The translations under genes and the position numbers were made by a program. Shown in pieces: positions 34,975-43,856 of a stretch of 64,000 nt of DNA. Under the pieces are notes generated by a model. That model searched no databases. It was not told the DNA's origin and was given only the letters and a program-made list of their open reading frames with translations. The stretch lies in assembly GCF_006170445.1 (NCBI RefSeq), contig NZ_VCNA01000014.1, positions 85,470 through 149,469 on the forward strand. The letters are read 5' to 3'. Origin of the DNA: Brevibacillus dissolubilis. GTDB taxonomy: Bacteria; Bacillota; Bacilli; Brevibacillales; Brevibacillaceae. Each line of letters opens with the position of its first letter. Positions within the stretch are counted from its first letter, which is position 1.

Positions 34975-35150
34975 CCCTGCCCTCATATTAGATTCTCTTG
35001 GTTAGTGTGCAACAAACGGCAGAATCATAGTCATCCATTTGGGCAGGGAGAGAAGCTTTTCCGTACTTTTGCCCTAGTTTCACACCTGCGGCCAAGCGGG
35101 TAATTGAATAAAGAGAACCTATGAGTTATGTCAACTAAGAGGTGTGCCCA

Positions 35151-36299
35151 TTGAAACGAACTCTTTTTATGCTGCTCGTGTTTGTCCTGATGATCGGGAC
35201 AAGCCTGACCCATGCTGCCACATCGGCTGAGCCGGTGTCTTTCCACTCTTCTGCTCCTACTTCGCTGGAGGAAGATTTGCAATATATCTTGCAGACAGAA
35301 GATTCCCGATCCTTGCTCGAAGACTTCAATTGGCAAGCATTTGATCAAAAACGCAACGGTAAAAAAGTACTGGGCTATTACGTCGGCTCAGAGCGCTCCG
35401 ACCGGCTGTCCTACGATTCACTCATCACCTACAACCACATGCTGACCGACATCGCTTTCGTCACCTACAATACGGACAAGAACGGCCATGTCACCGGCGA
35501 TCCGTCCCAACGCGGCATCAGCTTGTCCCATTCGACCGGCAAGTCCAGCTATCTCGTCGTGACCAACCACAGTGGGGACAACCTGTTTGACAAAGACGTC
35601 GCCCATGCCATCGTCAGCAATACACAGGTACAGGAGCGCTTCATCTCTGAGCTGCTGGCACTCGTCCAGAGCCACCGCGCAGCAGGCGTCAATCTCGACT
35701 TCGAAAATGTACCTGCCACAGACCGCAATGCCTTCTCATCACTGGTGGCCCGACTCGCCACCCGCCTGCATGTACAGCACAAGCTGCTGATCGTCTCCGT
35801 CCCCGGCAAGGAGCACGACAATCCACGGTTCTACTGGAATCATGGGTTTGACTATGCCACCATAGGACGGTACAGCGACTATGTACAGATTATGACCTAT
35901 GATGAGCACGGCCCTTGGTCAGATCCAGGTCCGGTTGCCTCCTACCCTTGGGTGAAAAACTGTGTCATCTTCGCCGTCTCCCAAATTCCTCCGCACAAAA
36001 TCCTGCTGGGGATCCCAGGCTATGGCTACGACTGGAACCCGACAGAAGACACCGCTGTTCTCTACAAGCACATCCCGGCGCTGATCAAGGAAACCAAAGC
36101 AACGGTGAGATGGGACTCCAAAGCACAGACCCCAACCCTCACCTACCGTCAAAACAACCAGACCCATACGATCTGGTACGAAAACGAGCAAAGTCTCAAA
36201 TTAAAGCGTAATCTCGTGGAGCAATACCATCTGGCTGGCTATGGAGTTTGGCGGATGGGCTTCGAGGATCAAAGCTTTTGGAACGTTCTCATCAAATAA
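35151..36299 (+). CDS. Secreted GH18 family glycoside hydrolase
   Basis: This 382-residue protein has a signal peptide (about 1-22) and a chitinase-like GH18 barrel (about 60-380) related to the spore-cortex hydrolases YaaH/SleL and YdhD but without LysM domains. The catalytic strand reads Gly-Val-Asn-Leu-Asp-Phe-Glu-Asn, with Glu as the acid, and the Gln-Ile-Met-Thr-Tyr-Asp-Glu-His strand is also typical. A TTG at 35151 behind AGAGGTG is the likely start; a GTG three codons earlier overlaps that site. It may act on peptidoglycan glycan chains. Confidence 0.88.
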   Translation: MKRTLFMLLVFVLMIGTSLTHAATSAEPVSFHSSAPTSLEEDLQYILQTEDSRSLLEDFNWQAFDQKRNGKKVLGYYVGSERSDRLSYDSLITYNHMLTDIAFVTYNTDKNGHVTGDPSQRGISLSHSTGKSSYLVVTNHSGDNLFDKDVAHAIVSNTQVQERFISELLALVQSHRAAGVNLDFENVPATDRNAFSSLVARLATRLHVQHKLLIVSVPGKEHDNPRFYWNHGFDYATIGRYSDYVQIMTYDEHGPWSDPGPVASYPWVKNCVIFAVSQIPPHKILLGIPGYGYDWNPTEDTAVLYKHIPALIKETKATVRWDSKAQTPTLTYRQNNQTHTIWYENEQSLKLKRNLVEQYHLAGYGVWRMGFEDQSFWNVLIK

Positions 36300-36306
36300 A
36301 TTTTAC

Positions 36307-36347
36307 AAAATCCTTTCTACTTTTATGGTGGAAAGGATTCTTTTTCT
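36307..36347 (+). terminator. Terminator of the GH18 gene
   Basis: AAAATCCTTTCTAC and GTGGAAAGGATT form a stem followed by TCTTTTTC. Confidence 0.85.
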
Positions 36348-36411
36348 TTATAATGGAAGGTAGTTAATCATTTTCCTTTCTATGGCATTTGTCAAAAAAG
36401 GTAGGAGATAC

Positions 36412-38280
36412 ATGGATATCAACAGCCTGTATAACTTTCTCAATGTCACTCTTTCCATCTTTCTGATCGTCTTGGCATCGTATCTGACGCTGTTATCGGT
36501 CGAGCAAGCGAGCCGGACAAGCGGAGACGTACGCCGGCTTCTCCTGATCACCGGTACCTTGATGTTGACGAGCGGCATCTCTGGCATGGATTATTTGGCA
36601 TCGCTTTCAATGGGGAGTCATCAGTTGACCAATTGGCTGATGAATCTGCTCTCCCTCGCGATCATCCTGTCCGTCAGCATCGTCATTGTCCTGATTACCG
36701 GACGGCAGAAGATCACTACTTCCAAGCAGCTAACCTCCAGCTTGATGGTCGGCGTAGCTCTGATCGGGATTCATCAGATCGGGATTTCGACGGCAGATTT
36801 TCGGGCGGTGTTATCCTATAATACGCTGCCGTTTCTTCTGGCTCTGTTCATCTCGTTTGCTTCCTCGTTCATCACGATCTGGGTGATCAATCAGTTCCGC
36901 ATCTCGCCCAAGACGTCCAGTCCCAGCCAGAAGCTGCTCGGCGCGGTGATGATCGGACTTGGACAAGCAGGTCTGCACTACACCACACTCTACTCGATGA
37001 AAATTTCCAAAACGACGTTGGTGAAGCATATCAACGATAATCAAGAGCTTTTCGTTTCTGGATATGCAGTTGGTATTACAACGACGATCATCCTGATTCT
37101 AGTGCTGGTTATCGCCTTCCTCGACCGCGGTCTGGCGATTCAGGCGGCCAAGGTGAGCGACCTGCGCTACCGTTCCTTGTTCGAGCACAACTCTGACATG
37201 GTCTTCTCCTTTGACCTCGTCGGACGCATCCTGAGCATCAACCCTTCTGTCGAAAAAACACTGGGCTATTCGCTCAACGAACTGATCAACCGTCCCTTCA
37301 CCAAGCTGGTCGCCCCAGAAGATCTCGAAAAAGCGCTCAACTACATGTACAAATCCGTCAATGGCGAGCGTCAGGAATTCGAGCTGTTCCTCCATCACAA
37401 ACAGCGCAACTCTCTGGAGATCCAGCTGACCACGGTTCCAATCATCACCAACGATCAGATTGTCGGTCTCTATGCGATCGCCAAGGATGTCACCGAGCGC
37501 AAGAAGACAGAAGAATTGCTGCGCAAATCCGACAAGCTTTCTGTCGTCGGTGAGCTCGCCGCCGGGATCGCCCACGAGATCCGCAACCCACTCACTGCGC
37601 TCAAAGGCTTCGTCCAACTGCTGCAATCGAAATCGAATGAAGATCAACAATATTTCGAAATTATGCAAGATGAGTTGGATCGGATTAACTTTATCGTCAG
37701 TGAGCTGCTGCTCTTGGCCAAGCCGCAGGCGGTCAACTACCTGCCCAATCAGCTGCACCAAGTCCTGCAAGATGTCATCACCCTGTTGGAGACGCAGGCG
37801 ATCATGAACAACATCCAGATCCTCATCGAGTTCGAAGAGGTCAATCCTGTCATCCTCTGCGAAGAAAAGCATCTCAAGCAGGTCTTCATCAATATCCTGA
37901 AGAACGCGATCGAAGCGATGGACAGAGGCGGAGACATCCGCATCATCACCAAGCTCGTCCCTCCCAATCAAGTCTTGGTGCGCTTCATCGACCAGGGTGT
38001 CGGAATCTCCCCGGAGCTGTTGAAAAAGCTGGGTGAGCCCTTCTACACCACCAAAGAAAAAGGGACCGGCCTCGGTATCATGGTCAGTACCAAAATCATC
38101 GAAGAACACAACGGAAAAATGCAGATTCAAAGTGAGCAGGGCAAAGGCACGATGGTTGATGTGATTCTGCCGCTGTACGAGGAGGTCAGCCTTCCCGAAA
38201 CCAATCCATCCGATGATCGAAATCGAAACAGCAGCATGGAAAATGTCAGGGAAGAAATGCTTGCAGGGCGTGTCTCGTAA
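36412..38280 (+). CDS. Membrane PAS sensor histidine kinase, sporulation-kinase type
   Basis: This 622-residue kinase has seven or so membrane helices (about 1-235), a PAS domain (about 250-370), the dimerisation/phosphoacceptor domain with His in Gly-Ile-Ala-His-Glu-Ile-Arg-Asn-Pro-Leu-Thr, and a HATPase_c domain with Asn-Ala-Ile-Glu-Ala and Gly-Thr-Gly-Leu-Gly. The kinase half resembles KinA/KinE, which feed Spo0A. The membrane part has MHYT-like repeats in degenerate form: one retains Leu-His-Tyr-Thr, others have Met-Asp-Tyr and Ile-His-Gln. ATG 36412 follows AGGAG. No response regulator is adjacent. The stop codon lies inside a terminator hairpin. Confidence 0.88.
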   Translation: MDINSLYNFLNVTLSIFLIVLASYLTLLSVEQASRTSGDVRRLLLITGTLMLTSGISGMDYLASLSMGSHQLTNWLMNLLSLAIILSVSIVIVLITGRQKITTSKQLTSSLMVGVALIGIHQIGISTADFRAVLSYNTLPFLLALFISFASSFITIWVINQFRISPKTSSPSQKLLGAVMIGLGQAGLHYTTLYSMKISKTTLVKHINDNQELFVSGYAVGITTTIILILVLVIAFLDRGLAIQAAKVSDLRYRSLFEHNSDMVFSFDLVGRILSINPSVEKTLGYSLNELINRPFTKLVAPEDLEKALNYMYKSVNGERQEFELFLHHKQRNSLEIQLTTVPIITNDQIVGLYAIAKDVTERKKTEELLRKSDKLSVVGELAAGIAHEIRNPLTALKGFVQLLQSKSNEDQQYFEIMQDELDRINFIVSELLLLAKPQAVNYLPNQLHQVLQDVITLLETQAIMNNIQILIEFEEVNPVILCEEKHLKQVFINILKNAIEAMDRGGDIRIITKLVPPNQVLVRFIDQGVGISPELLKKLGEPFYTTKEKGTGLGIMVSTKIIEEHNGKMQIQSEQGKGTMVDVILPLYEEVSLPETNPSDDRNRNSSMENVREEMLAGRVS

Positions 38281-38295
38281 GACGCGCCCTTTTCT
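38266..38295 (+). terminator. Terminator overlapping the kinase stop codon
   Basis: GGGCGTGTCT pairs with AGACGCGCCC around CGTA and is followed by TTTTCTT. The last kinase codons form the 5' arm. Confidence 0.85.
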
Positions 38296-38316
38296 TATGA
38301 AGGAGGATATCGGTTT

Positions 38317-38799
38317 ATGAATAGGAACGTAATCGTAAAAGAGCTCCCCGCCTATCAAGTAGCGTATGTCAGACACGTCGGTCACCATTTACATACCTAT
38401 CAGGCATGGCATACGTTGGGGGAATGGGCTTCTGCACATGGTCTTACTCCACCTGCCCAGTTTTCAATCGGGATCTCGCTTGATAACCCGGAGCAGGTCG
38501 CAGAAGATGCATTCCGCTATGATGCCTGTATCACCTTGCCAGATGGCTTCGAACAAAAGGAATATCCCAACATTCAGTATCAGACGCTTTCCGGCGGGCT
38601 GTATGCCATGTACTCCTTCTACGATACGGTAGAAAAGCTGGCAGATGCCTATCAGGTTATGTTTGGGGAATGGCTGCCTGCGAGCGGGTATGAAGCAGAT
38701 GAACGGTTATGCATGGAATTCAATATGAACAATCCGGCAGAAGATCCGGAAGGCAAATGCAAGGTGGATTTGTACATCCCGATCAAGCCTAACGTGTAA
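38317..38799 (+). CDS. GyrI-like / AraC effector-binding domain protein
   Basis: This 160-residue stand-alone GyrI-like (SOUL-like) small-molecule-binding domain shows Ala-Tyr-Val-Arg-His-Val-Gly near the N terminus and a Gly-Leu-Tyr-Ala-Met-Tyr strand followed by a Leu-Ala-Asp-Ala-Tyr helix and Trp-Leu. In AraC regulators this domain binds drugs or other ligands; single-domain forms may sequester them. AAGGAGGATAT is an ideal ribosome site. It lies directly after the kinase terminator. Confidence 0.87.
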   Translation: MNRNVIVKELPAYQVAYVRHVGHHLHTYQAWHTLGEWASAHGLTPPAQFSIGISLDNPEQVAEDAFRYDACITLPDGFEQKEYPNIQYQTLSGGLYAMYSFYDTVEKLADAYQVMFGEWLPASGYEADERLCMEFNMNNPAEDPEGKCKVDLYIPIKPNV

Positions 38800-38811
38800 C
38801 GCACGGAACAG

Positions 38812-38844
38812 AAAAAGCCCTCGCAGCAAGCGTGGGCTTTTTTT
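38812..38844. terminator. Bidirectional terminator
   Basis: AAAAAGCCC pairs with GGGCTTTTTTT, with an inner CGC/GCG pair. It separates the GyrI-like gene from the converging ada gene. Confidence 0.92.
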
Positions 38845-38850
38845 CATGAG

Positions 38851-39897
38851 CTATTTCTTTTGTTGTTCGTGATGGATCAGCCATGCCTTGCGGGTCAGAC
38901 CCCCGCCATAGCCACCCAGCTCCCCATTGGTATTGATGATGCGGTGACATGGCACCACGATGGCAATCTGATTGGCACCATTCGCCTGTGCGACAGCTCG
39001 GCAGGCAGATGGTTTGCCGATCAAGGTGGCCAGTTGGGAGTATGATCTGGTTTCCCCTGCCGGTATCTTTCGCAGCTCATCCCAGACCATCTGTTGAAAA
39101 GGGGAGCCGAGATAGGCGATCGGTGTCTCAAAGTGGGTCAGTTCCGCCTCAAAATATAGATTTAATTCTCGTTCAATCGACTGGATGGGCGGTGTCGTAC
39201 CGGGGATAACCGCAGCTTTCATTCTCGCCCGCAGCCGCTCCACCTCCCGCTCCAGCCCCCGTCGGTCCACAAATTCCAACAGATAAAGCAGCTCATCATC
39301 TGCAATCGCGATCATCGGTCCTAAGCGGGTATCGATCCATGCTGCTTTGAGAATCCGTGTATCACCGAGCAGCGTCGGAGCCGCCCCCATAATCCGTGAA
39401 AAAGCATCCCGAAAACCACTGCTGGATTCGTATCCGGTACTCAGTTGCGCATCAATGACGTTTTTCCCTGTACGTATCTCTTTCATGGCGATCCCCATTC
39501 TCCTTGCCCGAGCGTATTCGACGAAGGTCATCCCGAACCGTTTTTTAAATTGGCGTCGGGCGGTGGATGCATCGATGGAAAGCTCCTGAAAGTCGCTGTC
39601 TTTCCATCGCTTCTCCGGATTGGCTTCCACAGCCTCTACAAGCGTTCGGACGATCTCGGAGACATGATTGGGATGGGACAGAGGACGACACCGTTTACAA
39701 GGACGAAAGGAAGCCAGCAGAGCCTGTTGAGCTGTCTCAAAAAATTCGCAGTTCTCGAATTTGGGTTTTCTCGCCGGACAGGTCGGACGACAGAACACAC
39801 CTGTTGTCTTCACTCCTACATAGAACAAGCCTTCATATTCCGATTTTTTATCAACCAATGCCTGATAGTACTCTTGTTTATATTCAGGTTTAATCAT
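38851..39897 (-). CDS. ada: Bifunctional Ada regulator / O6-methylguanine-DNA methyltransferase
   Basis: This 348-residue fused Ada repairs alkylated DNA and activates its own regulon. The zinc and methyl-acceptor cysteines of the N-terminal domain can be placed at Cys36, Cys40, Cys67 and Cys70. An AraC-type helix-turn-helix region follows (about 80-180). The C-terminal methyltransferase (about 190-345) has Val-Pro-Cys-His-Arg-Ile. Bacillus subtilis carries these functions as separate AdaA and AdaB; here they are one chain as in enterobacteria. ATG 39897 follows GGGAGG; ATG 39918 is less well placed. Confidence 0.95.
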   Translation of the reverse strand: MIKPEYKQEYYQALVDKKSEYEGLFYVGVKTTGVFCRPTCPARKPKFENCEFFETAQQALLASFRPCKRCRPLSHPNHVSEIVRTLVEAVEANPEKRWKDSDFQELSIDASTARRQFKKRFGMTFVEYARARRMGIAMKEIRTGKNVIDAQLSTGYESSSGFRDAFSRIMGAAPTLLGDTRILKAAWIDTRLGPMIAIADDELLYLLEFVDRRGLEREVERLRARMKAAVIPGTTPPIQSIERELNLYFEAELTHFETPIAYLGSPFQQMVWDELRKIPAGETRSYSQLATLIGKPSACRAVAQANGANQIAIVVPCHRIINTNGELGGYGGGLTRKAWLIHHEQQKK

Positions 39898-40011
39898 TCC
39901 GTCCTCCCTGACAATCATGCCTCGTAAGCTTGTTATGATTATTGATTATAGCGGTTGGATCGGAAGCTGTACGCCGAGAATCAGGCATTGATTTTTTTCT
40001 TTGATGACAAG

Positions 40012-41166
40012 CTAGACGGCGGGTTCAGACTCTTGCACAACCTGACCACGAAAAAACCGCTCCGGCAAAAACGGCGTCAGCCCACTCCGGTCGCCTGTCA
40101 ACAGCCAGTCTGCCATGGTTCTAGCCGTGACAGGCGAGAGCAGAATCCCGTTGCGGTAATGTCCGCTTGCCATCGCGAGACCTTCATAATCCCCGATTGG
40201 CCCAAGCATCGGCAGACCGTCAACGGTACCAGGGCGCAGACCAGCCCATGCACGCAGGAAGGTAGCCTCGCCGATCGATGGCACATACGGAAGCACACTG
40301 GTCAATACAGAAGCCAGCCCCGCCATCGAGACCTCCCTGCGGAAGCCCGCCTGATCTTCTGTCGCTCCGATCACGATGCGGTTGTCCTGCTTCGGTACGA
40401 GATAGCCTTGCGCACCAAAAATCACATGGCGCAGCTCCAGACTGCCTGCCGAGACTGCCGCGATCTGACCGCGTACGGGAAAGATCGGGACAGTAAGCCC
40501 GAGCCAGCCGGCGATCACACCAGCCCATGCCCCTGCGGTTATGATCGTCTGCTCTGCGTAGAGCTTGCCTTGGGTCGTTTCGACACCTCTTATTTTAGTT
40601 TCATTATGCCCGGTCAATAGCTTCGTGGCGACCGCCCCTTGAATCAGCTGAACTCCGATTTTTTGGCAGGCCAACAGTAGGGCTTGCAGGAGCAGTACGT
40701 TATTCACATCGCCTTCGGTTGGAGAATAGATCGCTCCGAGCGTATCTGGGTTAAGCGCAGGTTCCAGCTTGCGCAAATCCTCCTGCCCCACCCACTCGAC
40801 AGGGTATCCCGCTGCCTTTTGCCACTGGTACTTGTCATGCCACATCTTGGCCTCTGACTCATCCATCGCGATGGTCATCACGCCGCGCATCGCCAGCTGT
40901 GGGTCGACACCGGACAGCTCCCGCAGCTCGCGTACCCACTCGGGATACATCTGTAAGGATTTCATCCCGAGATCGAGATTGGCTCCGGGTTCTTTATATT
41001 CTTTGAGGGGGGCTAGCATCCCCGCTGCCGCTGACGACGCCTGTCCGCCCCATTCGCCTTGTTCCAGCAGCGTTACTTTTGCCCCCCGACGTCCTAGTTC
41101 ATATGCCAAACTGAGTCCGATCACTCCACCACCGATGATGAGGAAATCTGTCTGTGACTGATTCAA
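40012..41166 (-). CDS. thiO: Glycine oxidase
   Basis: This FAD enzyme oxidises glycine to the imine used to build the thiazole ring of thiamine. The 384-residue protein begins with the dinucleotide fold Ile-Ile-Gly-Gly-Gly-Val-Ile-Gly-Leu-Ser and has Ser-Ser-Ala-Ala-Ala-Gly-Met-Leu-Ala-Pro and the C-terminal Gly-His-Tyr-Arg-Asn-Gly-Ile segment. TTG 41166 is the start, seven bases after GGGAGAGG. It is controlled by a TPP riboswitch and a terminator just upstream. None of the usual thiS, thiG or thiF partners follow. Confidence 0.95.
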   Translation of the reverse strand: MNQSQTDFLIIGGGVIGLSLAYELGRRGAKVTLLEQGEWGGQASSAAAGMLAPLKEYKEPGANLDLGMKSLQMYPEWVRELRELSGVDPQLAMRGVMTIAMDESEAKMWHDKYQWQKAAGYPVEWVGQEDLRKLEPALNPDTLGAIYSPTEGDVNNVLLLQALLLACQKIGVQLIQGAVATKLLTGHNETKIRGVETTQGKLYAEQTIITAGAWAGVIAGWLGLTVPIFPVRGQIAAVSAGSLELRHVIFGAQGYLVPKQDNRIVIGATEDQAGFRREVSMAGLASVLTSVLPYVPSIGEATFLRAWAGLRPGTVDGLPMLGPIGDYEGLAMASGHYRNGILLSPVTARTMADWLLTGDRSGLTPFLPERFFRGQVVQESEPAV

Positions 41167-41193
41167 GCTGGTTCCTCTCCCTTTTATCAGCGA

Positions 41194-41240
41194 CAAAAAA
41201 GCCCACCTTGGTCCCCTGCGCAAAAGGAAAGGTGGGCTTC
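41194..41240 (-). terminator. Attenuator between TPP riboswitch and thiO
   Basis: On the minus strand AAGCCCACCTT pairs with AAGGTGGGCTT and is followed by TTTTGTCG. Its place between the aptamer and thiO marks it as the expression platform. Confidence 0.88.
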
Positions 41241-41278
41241 GACGGTTCATCACACAGATGGTACAGTCTGCCAAAAAC

Positions 41279-41378
41279 CACTTCCCTGCGCCAGCATGAT
41301 CTGGATCAGGTTCAAGGGTCGACGGTGCATGCTCCGTCCTCTCAGCCCGGCTTGGCTCGGACTCCCCCAGCAGTTGTT
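41279..41378 (-). ncRNA. TPP riboswitch (THI element)
   Basis: On the minus strand the conserved blocks occur in order: GGGGGAGTC, GGGCTGAGAGG, GACCCTTGAACCTGATC and GATCATGCTGGCGCAGGGAA. This is the thiamine pyrophosphate aptamer. Together with the terminator at 41194-41240 it should switch off thiO transcription when TPP is high. Confidence 0.95.
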
Positions 41379-41461
41379 ATCGCTGTTGATTTCTTCACGT
41401 AACTATCACAAGTATATCCTGTATGAACGTTTACCGACAAGAGAAGGAAGTGGGTTGCCAC

Positions 41462-41719
41462 TTAATCTTCATCTTTGTAATCGTAGCTCTCGGGAATCGG
41501 CTCAAACAGTTCTTCGTGTTCAAACTTTTTCAGCTTGGTCATCTGTTCCATATGATGGCTGAATTGTTCTTTGTTGATCAGGTATTCTTCCCCGTTGTGG
41601 ACAGCACGGATGCGGCCCTCGGTGATCTTTTCGAGGATGAAGGAGACAGGCAGCTCCAGATACTCCGCTGTCTCCCTGACCGTCAGATAGGTTTTGTTGC
41701 TTGGATTAGTTGTTTCCAT
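41462..41719 (-). CDS. Excisionase-like small HTH protein
   Basis: This 85-residue protein has a winged helix-turn-helix of the HTH_17/excisionase group at about residues 10-60: Thr-Val-Arg-Glu-Thr-Ala-Glu-Tyr-Leu then [10 protein letters not shown] and a Tyr-Leu-Ile-Asn wing, with an acidic tail. Its ATG lies inside the end of pgi, so the two overlap by 14 bases and are probably translated in a coupled way. No recombinase or phage gene is near. A DNA-binding regulator is likely; its target is unknown. Confidence 0.8.
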   Translation of the reverse strand: METTNPSNKTYLTVRETAEYLELPVSFILEKITEGRIRAVHNGEEYLINKEQFSHHMEQMTKLKKFEHEELFEPIPESYDYKDED

Positions 41720-43070
41720 GCAGGCGTGCTTCCAGCTCCTCTTTTTGTTGTTCGAAGCCTGGTTTGCCGAGGAGGGCGAACATGTTCTTCTTGTACGCTT
41801 CCACGCCTGGCTGGTCGAACGGGTTGACACCGAGGAGATAGCCGCTGATGCCGCATGCTTTTTCGAAGAAATAGATGAGCGCCCCAAGCGTATACGGGGA
41901 GATCTCCGGCATTTCGATCACGAGGTTAGGTACGCCACCGTCCAGGTGTGCAAGAAGGGTGCCTTCCATCGCTTTTTTGTTGACGAAGTCCATGCCTTTG
42001 CCGGCGAGGAAGTTGAGGCCGTCGAGGTTGGCCGGATCTTCTTCGATGATGATGTCATTGGCTGGCTTATCAACACTGATGACCGTCTCAAACAATACGC
42101 GCATACCGTCTTGGATGTATTGACCCATAGAGTGCAGGTCGGCAGAGAACTCGACGGAAGCCGGGAAGATCCCTTTGGCATCCTTACCTTCAGACTCGCC
42201 GTACAGCTGCTTCCACCACTCTTGGAAGAAACGGAACTGCGGCTCATAGCTGACCAATAGCTCGATGTTTTTGCCTTTGCGGTACAGTGCGTTGCGGACA
42301 GCCGCATACTGGTAGCACGGGTTCTCAGCGAGATTGGAGTTGGAGAACGCCTCACGCGCATCATCTGCACCCTTCATCAGAGCATCGATGTCAGCGCCGC
42401 TCACCGCGATTGGAAGCAGACCTACAGCGGTCAGGACGGAGTAGCGTCCACCTACATCATCTGGAATCACGAAGCTTTCATAGCCTTCTTCGGTCGCCAG
42501 CTGCTTGAGGGCACCGCGCTCTTTATCCGTGGTCGCATAGATACGTTTGCGTGCTTCTTCCTTGCCGTATTTTTTCTCCAGATAATCACGGAAAATACGG
42601 AAAGCCACCGCAGGCTCAGTCGTCGTGCCGGACTTGGAGATGACATTGACTGAGACTTCCTTGCCTTCGATCACTTGGAGCAGGTGTGTCAGATATACCG
42701 GGCTGATGTTGTTACCGACGAAGTAGATCTCTGGCGTTTTGCGTTTGTCTTTTGGCAGGACATTATAAAAAGTATGGCCGAGCATATCAATCGCTGCTTT
42801 TGCCCCGAGATAGGAACCGCCGATCCCGATGACGAGCAGCACATCGGAGTCAGACTTGATCTTCTCCGCTGCTTTTTTGATACGTGCATATTCATCTTTG
42901 TCATATGTAGCAGGCAGGTCAACCCAGCCCACATAATCATTACCCGGGCCTGTCTTCTCATGAAGCATGTCGTGCGCTTGCTTCACGTATGGCGCAAGGA
43001 TGTCGAGTTCATGCTGGGAGACGAACGAAAGTGCTTTGGAATAGTCAAAACGAATCGGTTGGGCAGTCAT
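41706..43070 (-). CDS. pgi: Glucose-6-phosphate isomerase
   Basis: This glycolytic enzyme interconverts glucose 6-phosphate and fructose 6-phosphate. The 454-residue length is that of the short Bacillus form. Signatures are [28 protein letters not shown] and the C-terminal [11 protein letters not shown]. ATG 43070 follows GGAGG; the longer frame is rejected. Its end overlaps the small HTH gene. Confidence 0.97.
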   Translation of the reverse strand: MTAQPIRFDYSKALSFVSQHELDILAPYVKQAHDMLHEKTGPGNDYVGWVDLPATYDKDEYARIKKAAEKIKSDSDVLLVIGIGGSYLGAKAAIDMLGHTFYNVLPKDKRKTPEIYFVGNNISPVYLTHLLQVIEGKEVSVNVISKSGTTTEPAVAFRIFRDYLEKKYGKEEARKRIYATTDKERGALKQLATEEGYESFVIPDDVGGRYSVLTAVGLLPIAVSGADIDALMKGADDAREAFSNSNLAENPCYQYAAVRNALYRKGKNIELLVSYEPQFRFFQEWWKQLYGESEGKDAKGIFPASVEFSADLHSMGQYIQDGMRVLFETVISVDKPANDIIIEEDPANLDGLNFLAGKGMDFVNKKAMEGTLLAHLDGGVPNLVIEMPEISPYTLGALIYFFEKACGISGYLLGVNPFDQPGVEAYKKNMFALLGKPGFEQQKEELEARLHGNN

Positions 43071-43172
43071 GATATTCCTCCAGATTAATAGTTTATCAAT
43101 GGATATTGTAACATGGACAAGAAATGTCTGGGCGGGACATATTAGGGCCACCTTTTGTTTTGGTGTGGTAGG

Positions 43173-43374
43173 AGGGGAAGCGGGTTCGGGAGGAAACTCG
43201 GTGACAATCCCTGCTGGGAGTAGGAACTGGCCGCTCCGAAAGGCTCATGGGGAAGTGGGGCAAAAAAGGTTAATTCAAAGAGGATTGAAGTTTGCCCCAA
43301 AAGCGTCTTCCCCATGAGCCTTTCTACGCTGGGTGGGATTGTCAAGGAGATTTCCTCCCAAACCCGCTTCCCCT
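43173..43374. repeat. Large interrupted palindrome upstream of pgi
   Basis: The outer arms AGGGGAAGCGGGTT (43173-43186) and AACCCGCTTCCCCT (43361-43374) are perfect, and GGGAGGAAA and TGACAATCCC also have partners. The inner arms GAAAGGCTCATGGGGAAG (43238-43255) and its complement (43307-43324) are perfect over 18 bases, and TGGGGCAAA/TTTGCCCCA extends them. The whole makes a roughly 200-base hairpin on either strand. It occupies most of the 333-base gap between pgi and the next gene, in which I see no coding frame. Confidence 0.85.
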
Positions 43375-43403
43375 GCCGACTTTTGAGCCTAACAAAAACG
43401 GCT

Positions 43404-43586
43404 TCAATATGTATCTACAAAAATGTCTCCGAATAGTCGTAAGAAGAAAAAAATCAGGATGCCTATAACAGCCATGAGACCCCAAAATAAACTGTTCCCC
43501 GGCTTATGATCTTTACGAATCCCAAGCCATTTCCACGTTCCCACGATCACAAATCCCATGCTCAAAAAGAAAAGTATGTACCCCAC
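43404..43586 (-). CDS. Small two-helix membrane protein
   Basis: The 60-residue product has two membrane helices (about residues 2-20 and 32-52) and a basic loop between them. GTG 43586 is chosen because AAGGGGAG lies seven bases ahead; GTG 43592 and GTG 43610 are alternatives. The family is not recognised. It lies between the palindrome and a group of small spore-associated genes. Confidence 0.65.
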   Translation of the reverse strand: MGYILFFLSMGFVIVGTWKWLGIRKDHKPGNSLFWGLMAVIGILIFFFLRLFGDIFVDTY

Positions 43587-43652
43587 GTGCACGCTCCCCT
43601 TCCTCCCCACACTTACCTAAACACTTATATGGAGAAAAAAGGGGAAACATGA

Positions 43653-43841
43653 CTATTCTCCCTCTGGGCGCGGGTCTTCTGTTTTTTTGTCCAACCGGGC
43701 CAGAATGGAGCGGCCGCGTGATTTGACGGACTCATCCCGCAGACCGAGCTGATTCTTTTTCATCAGGCCGTTTTTGGAGGTATCCGGACGGCCAGTGGGA
43801 GCCTGTGCCGGGCGATTTTGACCAGAGTCGGAGTGAGACAT
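43653..43841 (-). CDS. Small hydrophilic protein
   Basis: This 62-residue protein is rich in Ser, Arg, Lys, Asp and Pro, without a membrane helix, and looks disordered. A Ser-Arg-Gly-Arg-Ser-Ile-Leu-Ala-Arg-Leu stretch is the only helical-looking part. AAGGAG precedes the ATG. It sits next to the YqkE-like and sspK genes, so a spore role is possible; no family is recognised. Confidence 0.65.
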   Translation of the reverse strand: MSHSDSGQNRPAQAPTGRPDTSKNGLMKKNQLGLRDESVKSRGRSILARLDKKTEDPRPEGE

Positions 43842-43856
43842 GTGTGCTCACGCTCC

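Noticed and set aside
37099..38388. A 429-codon minus-strand frame opposite the histidine kinase
   Set aside because: It is antisense to the PAS, HisKA and ATPase domains and rich in the Asp/Gln/Leu bias of reversed frames.
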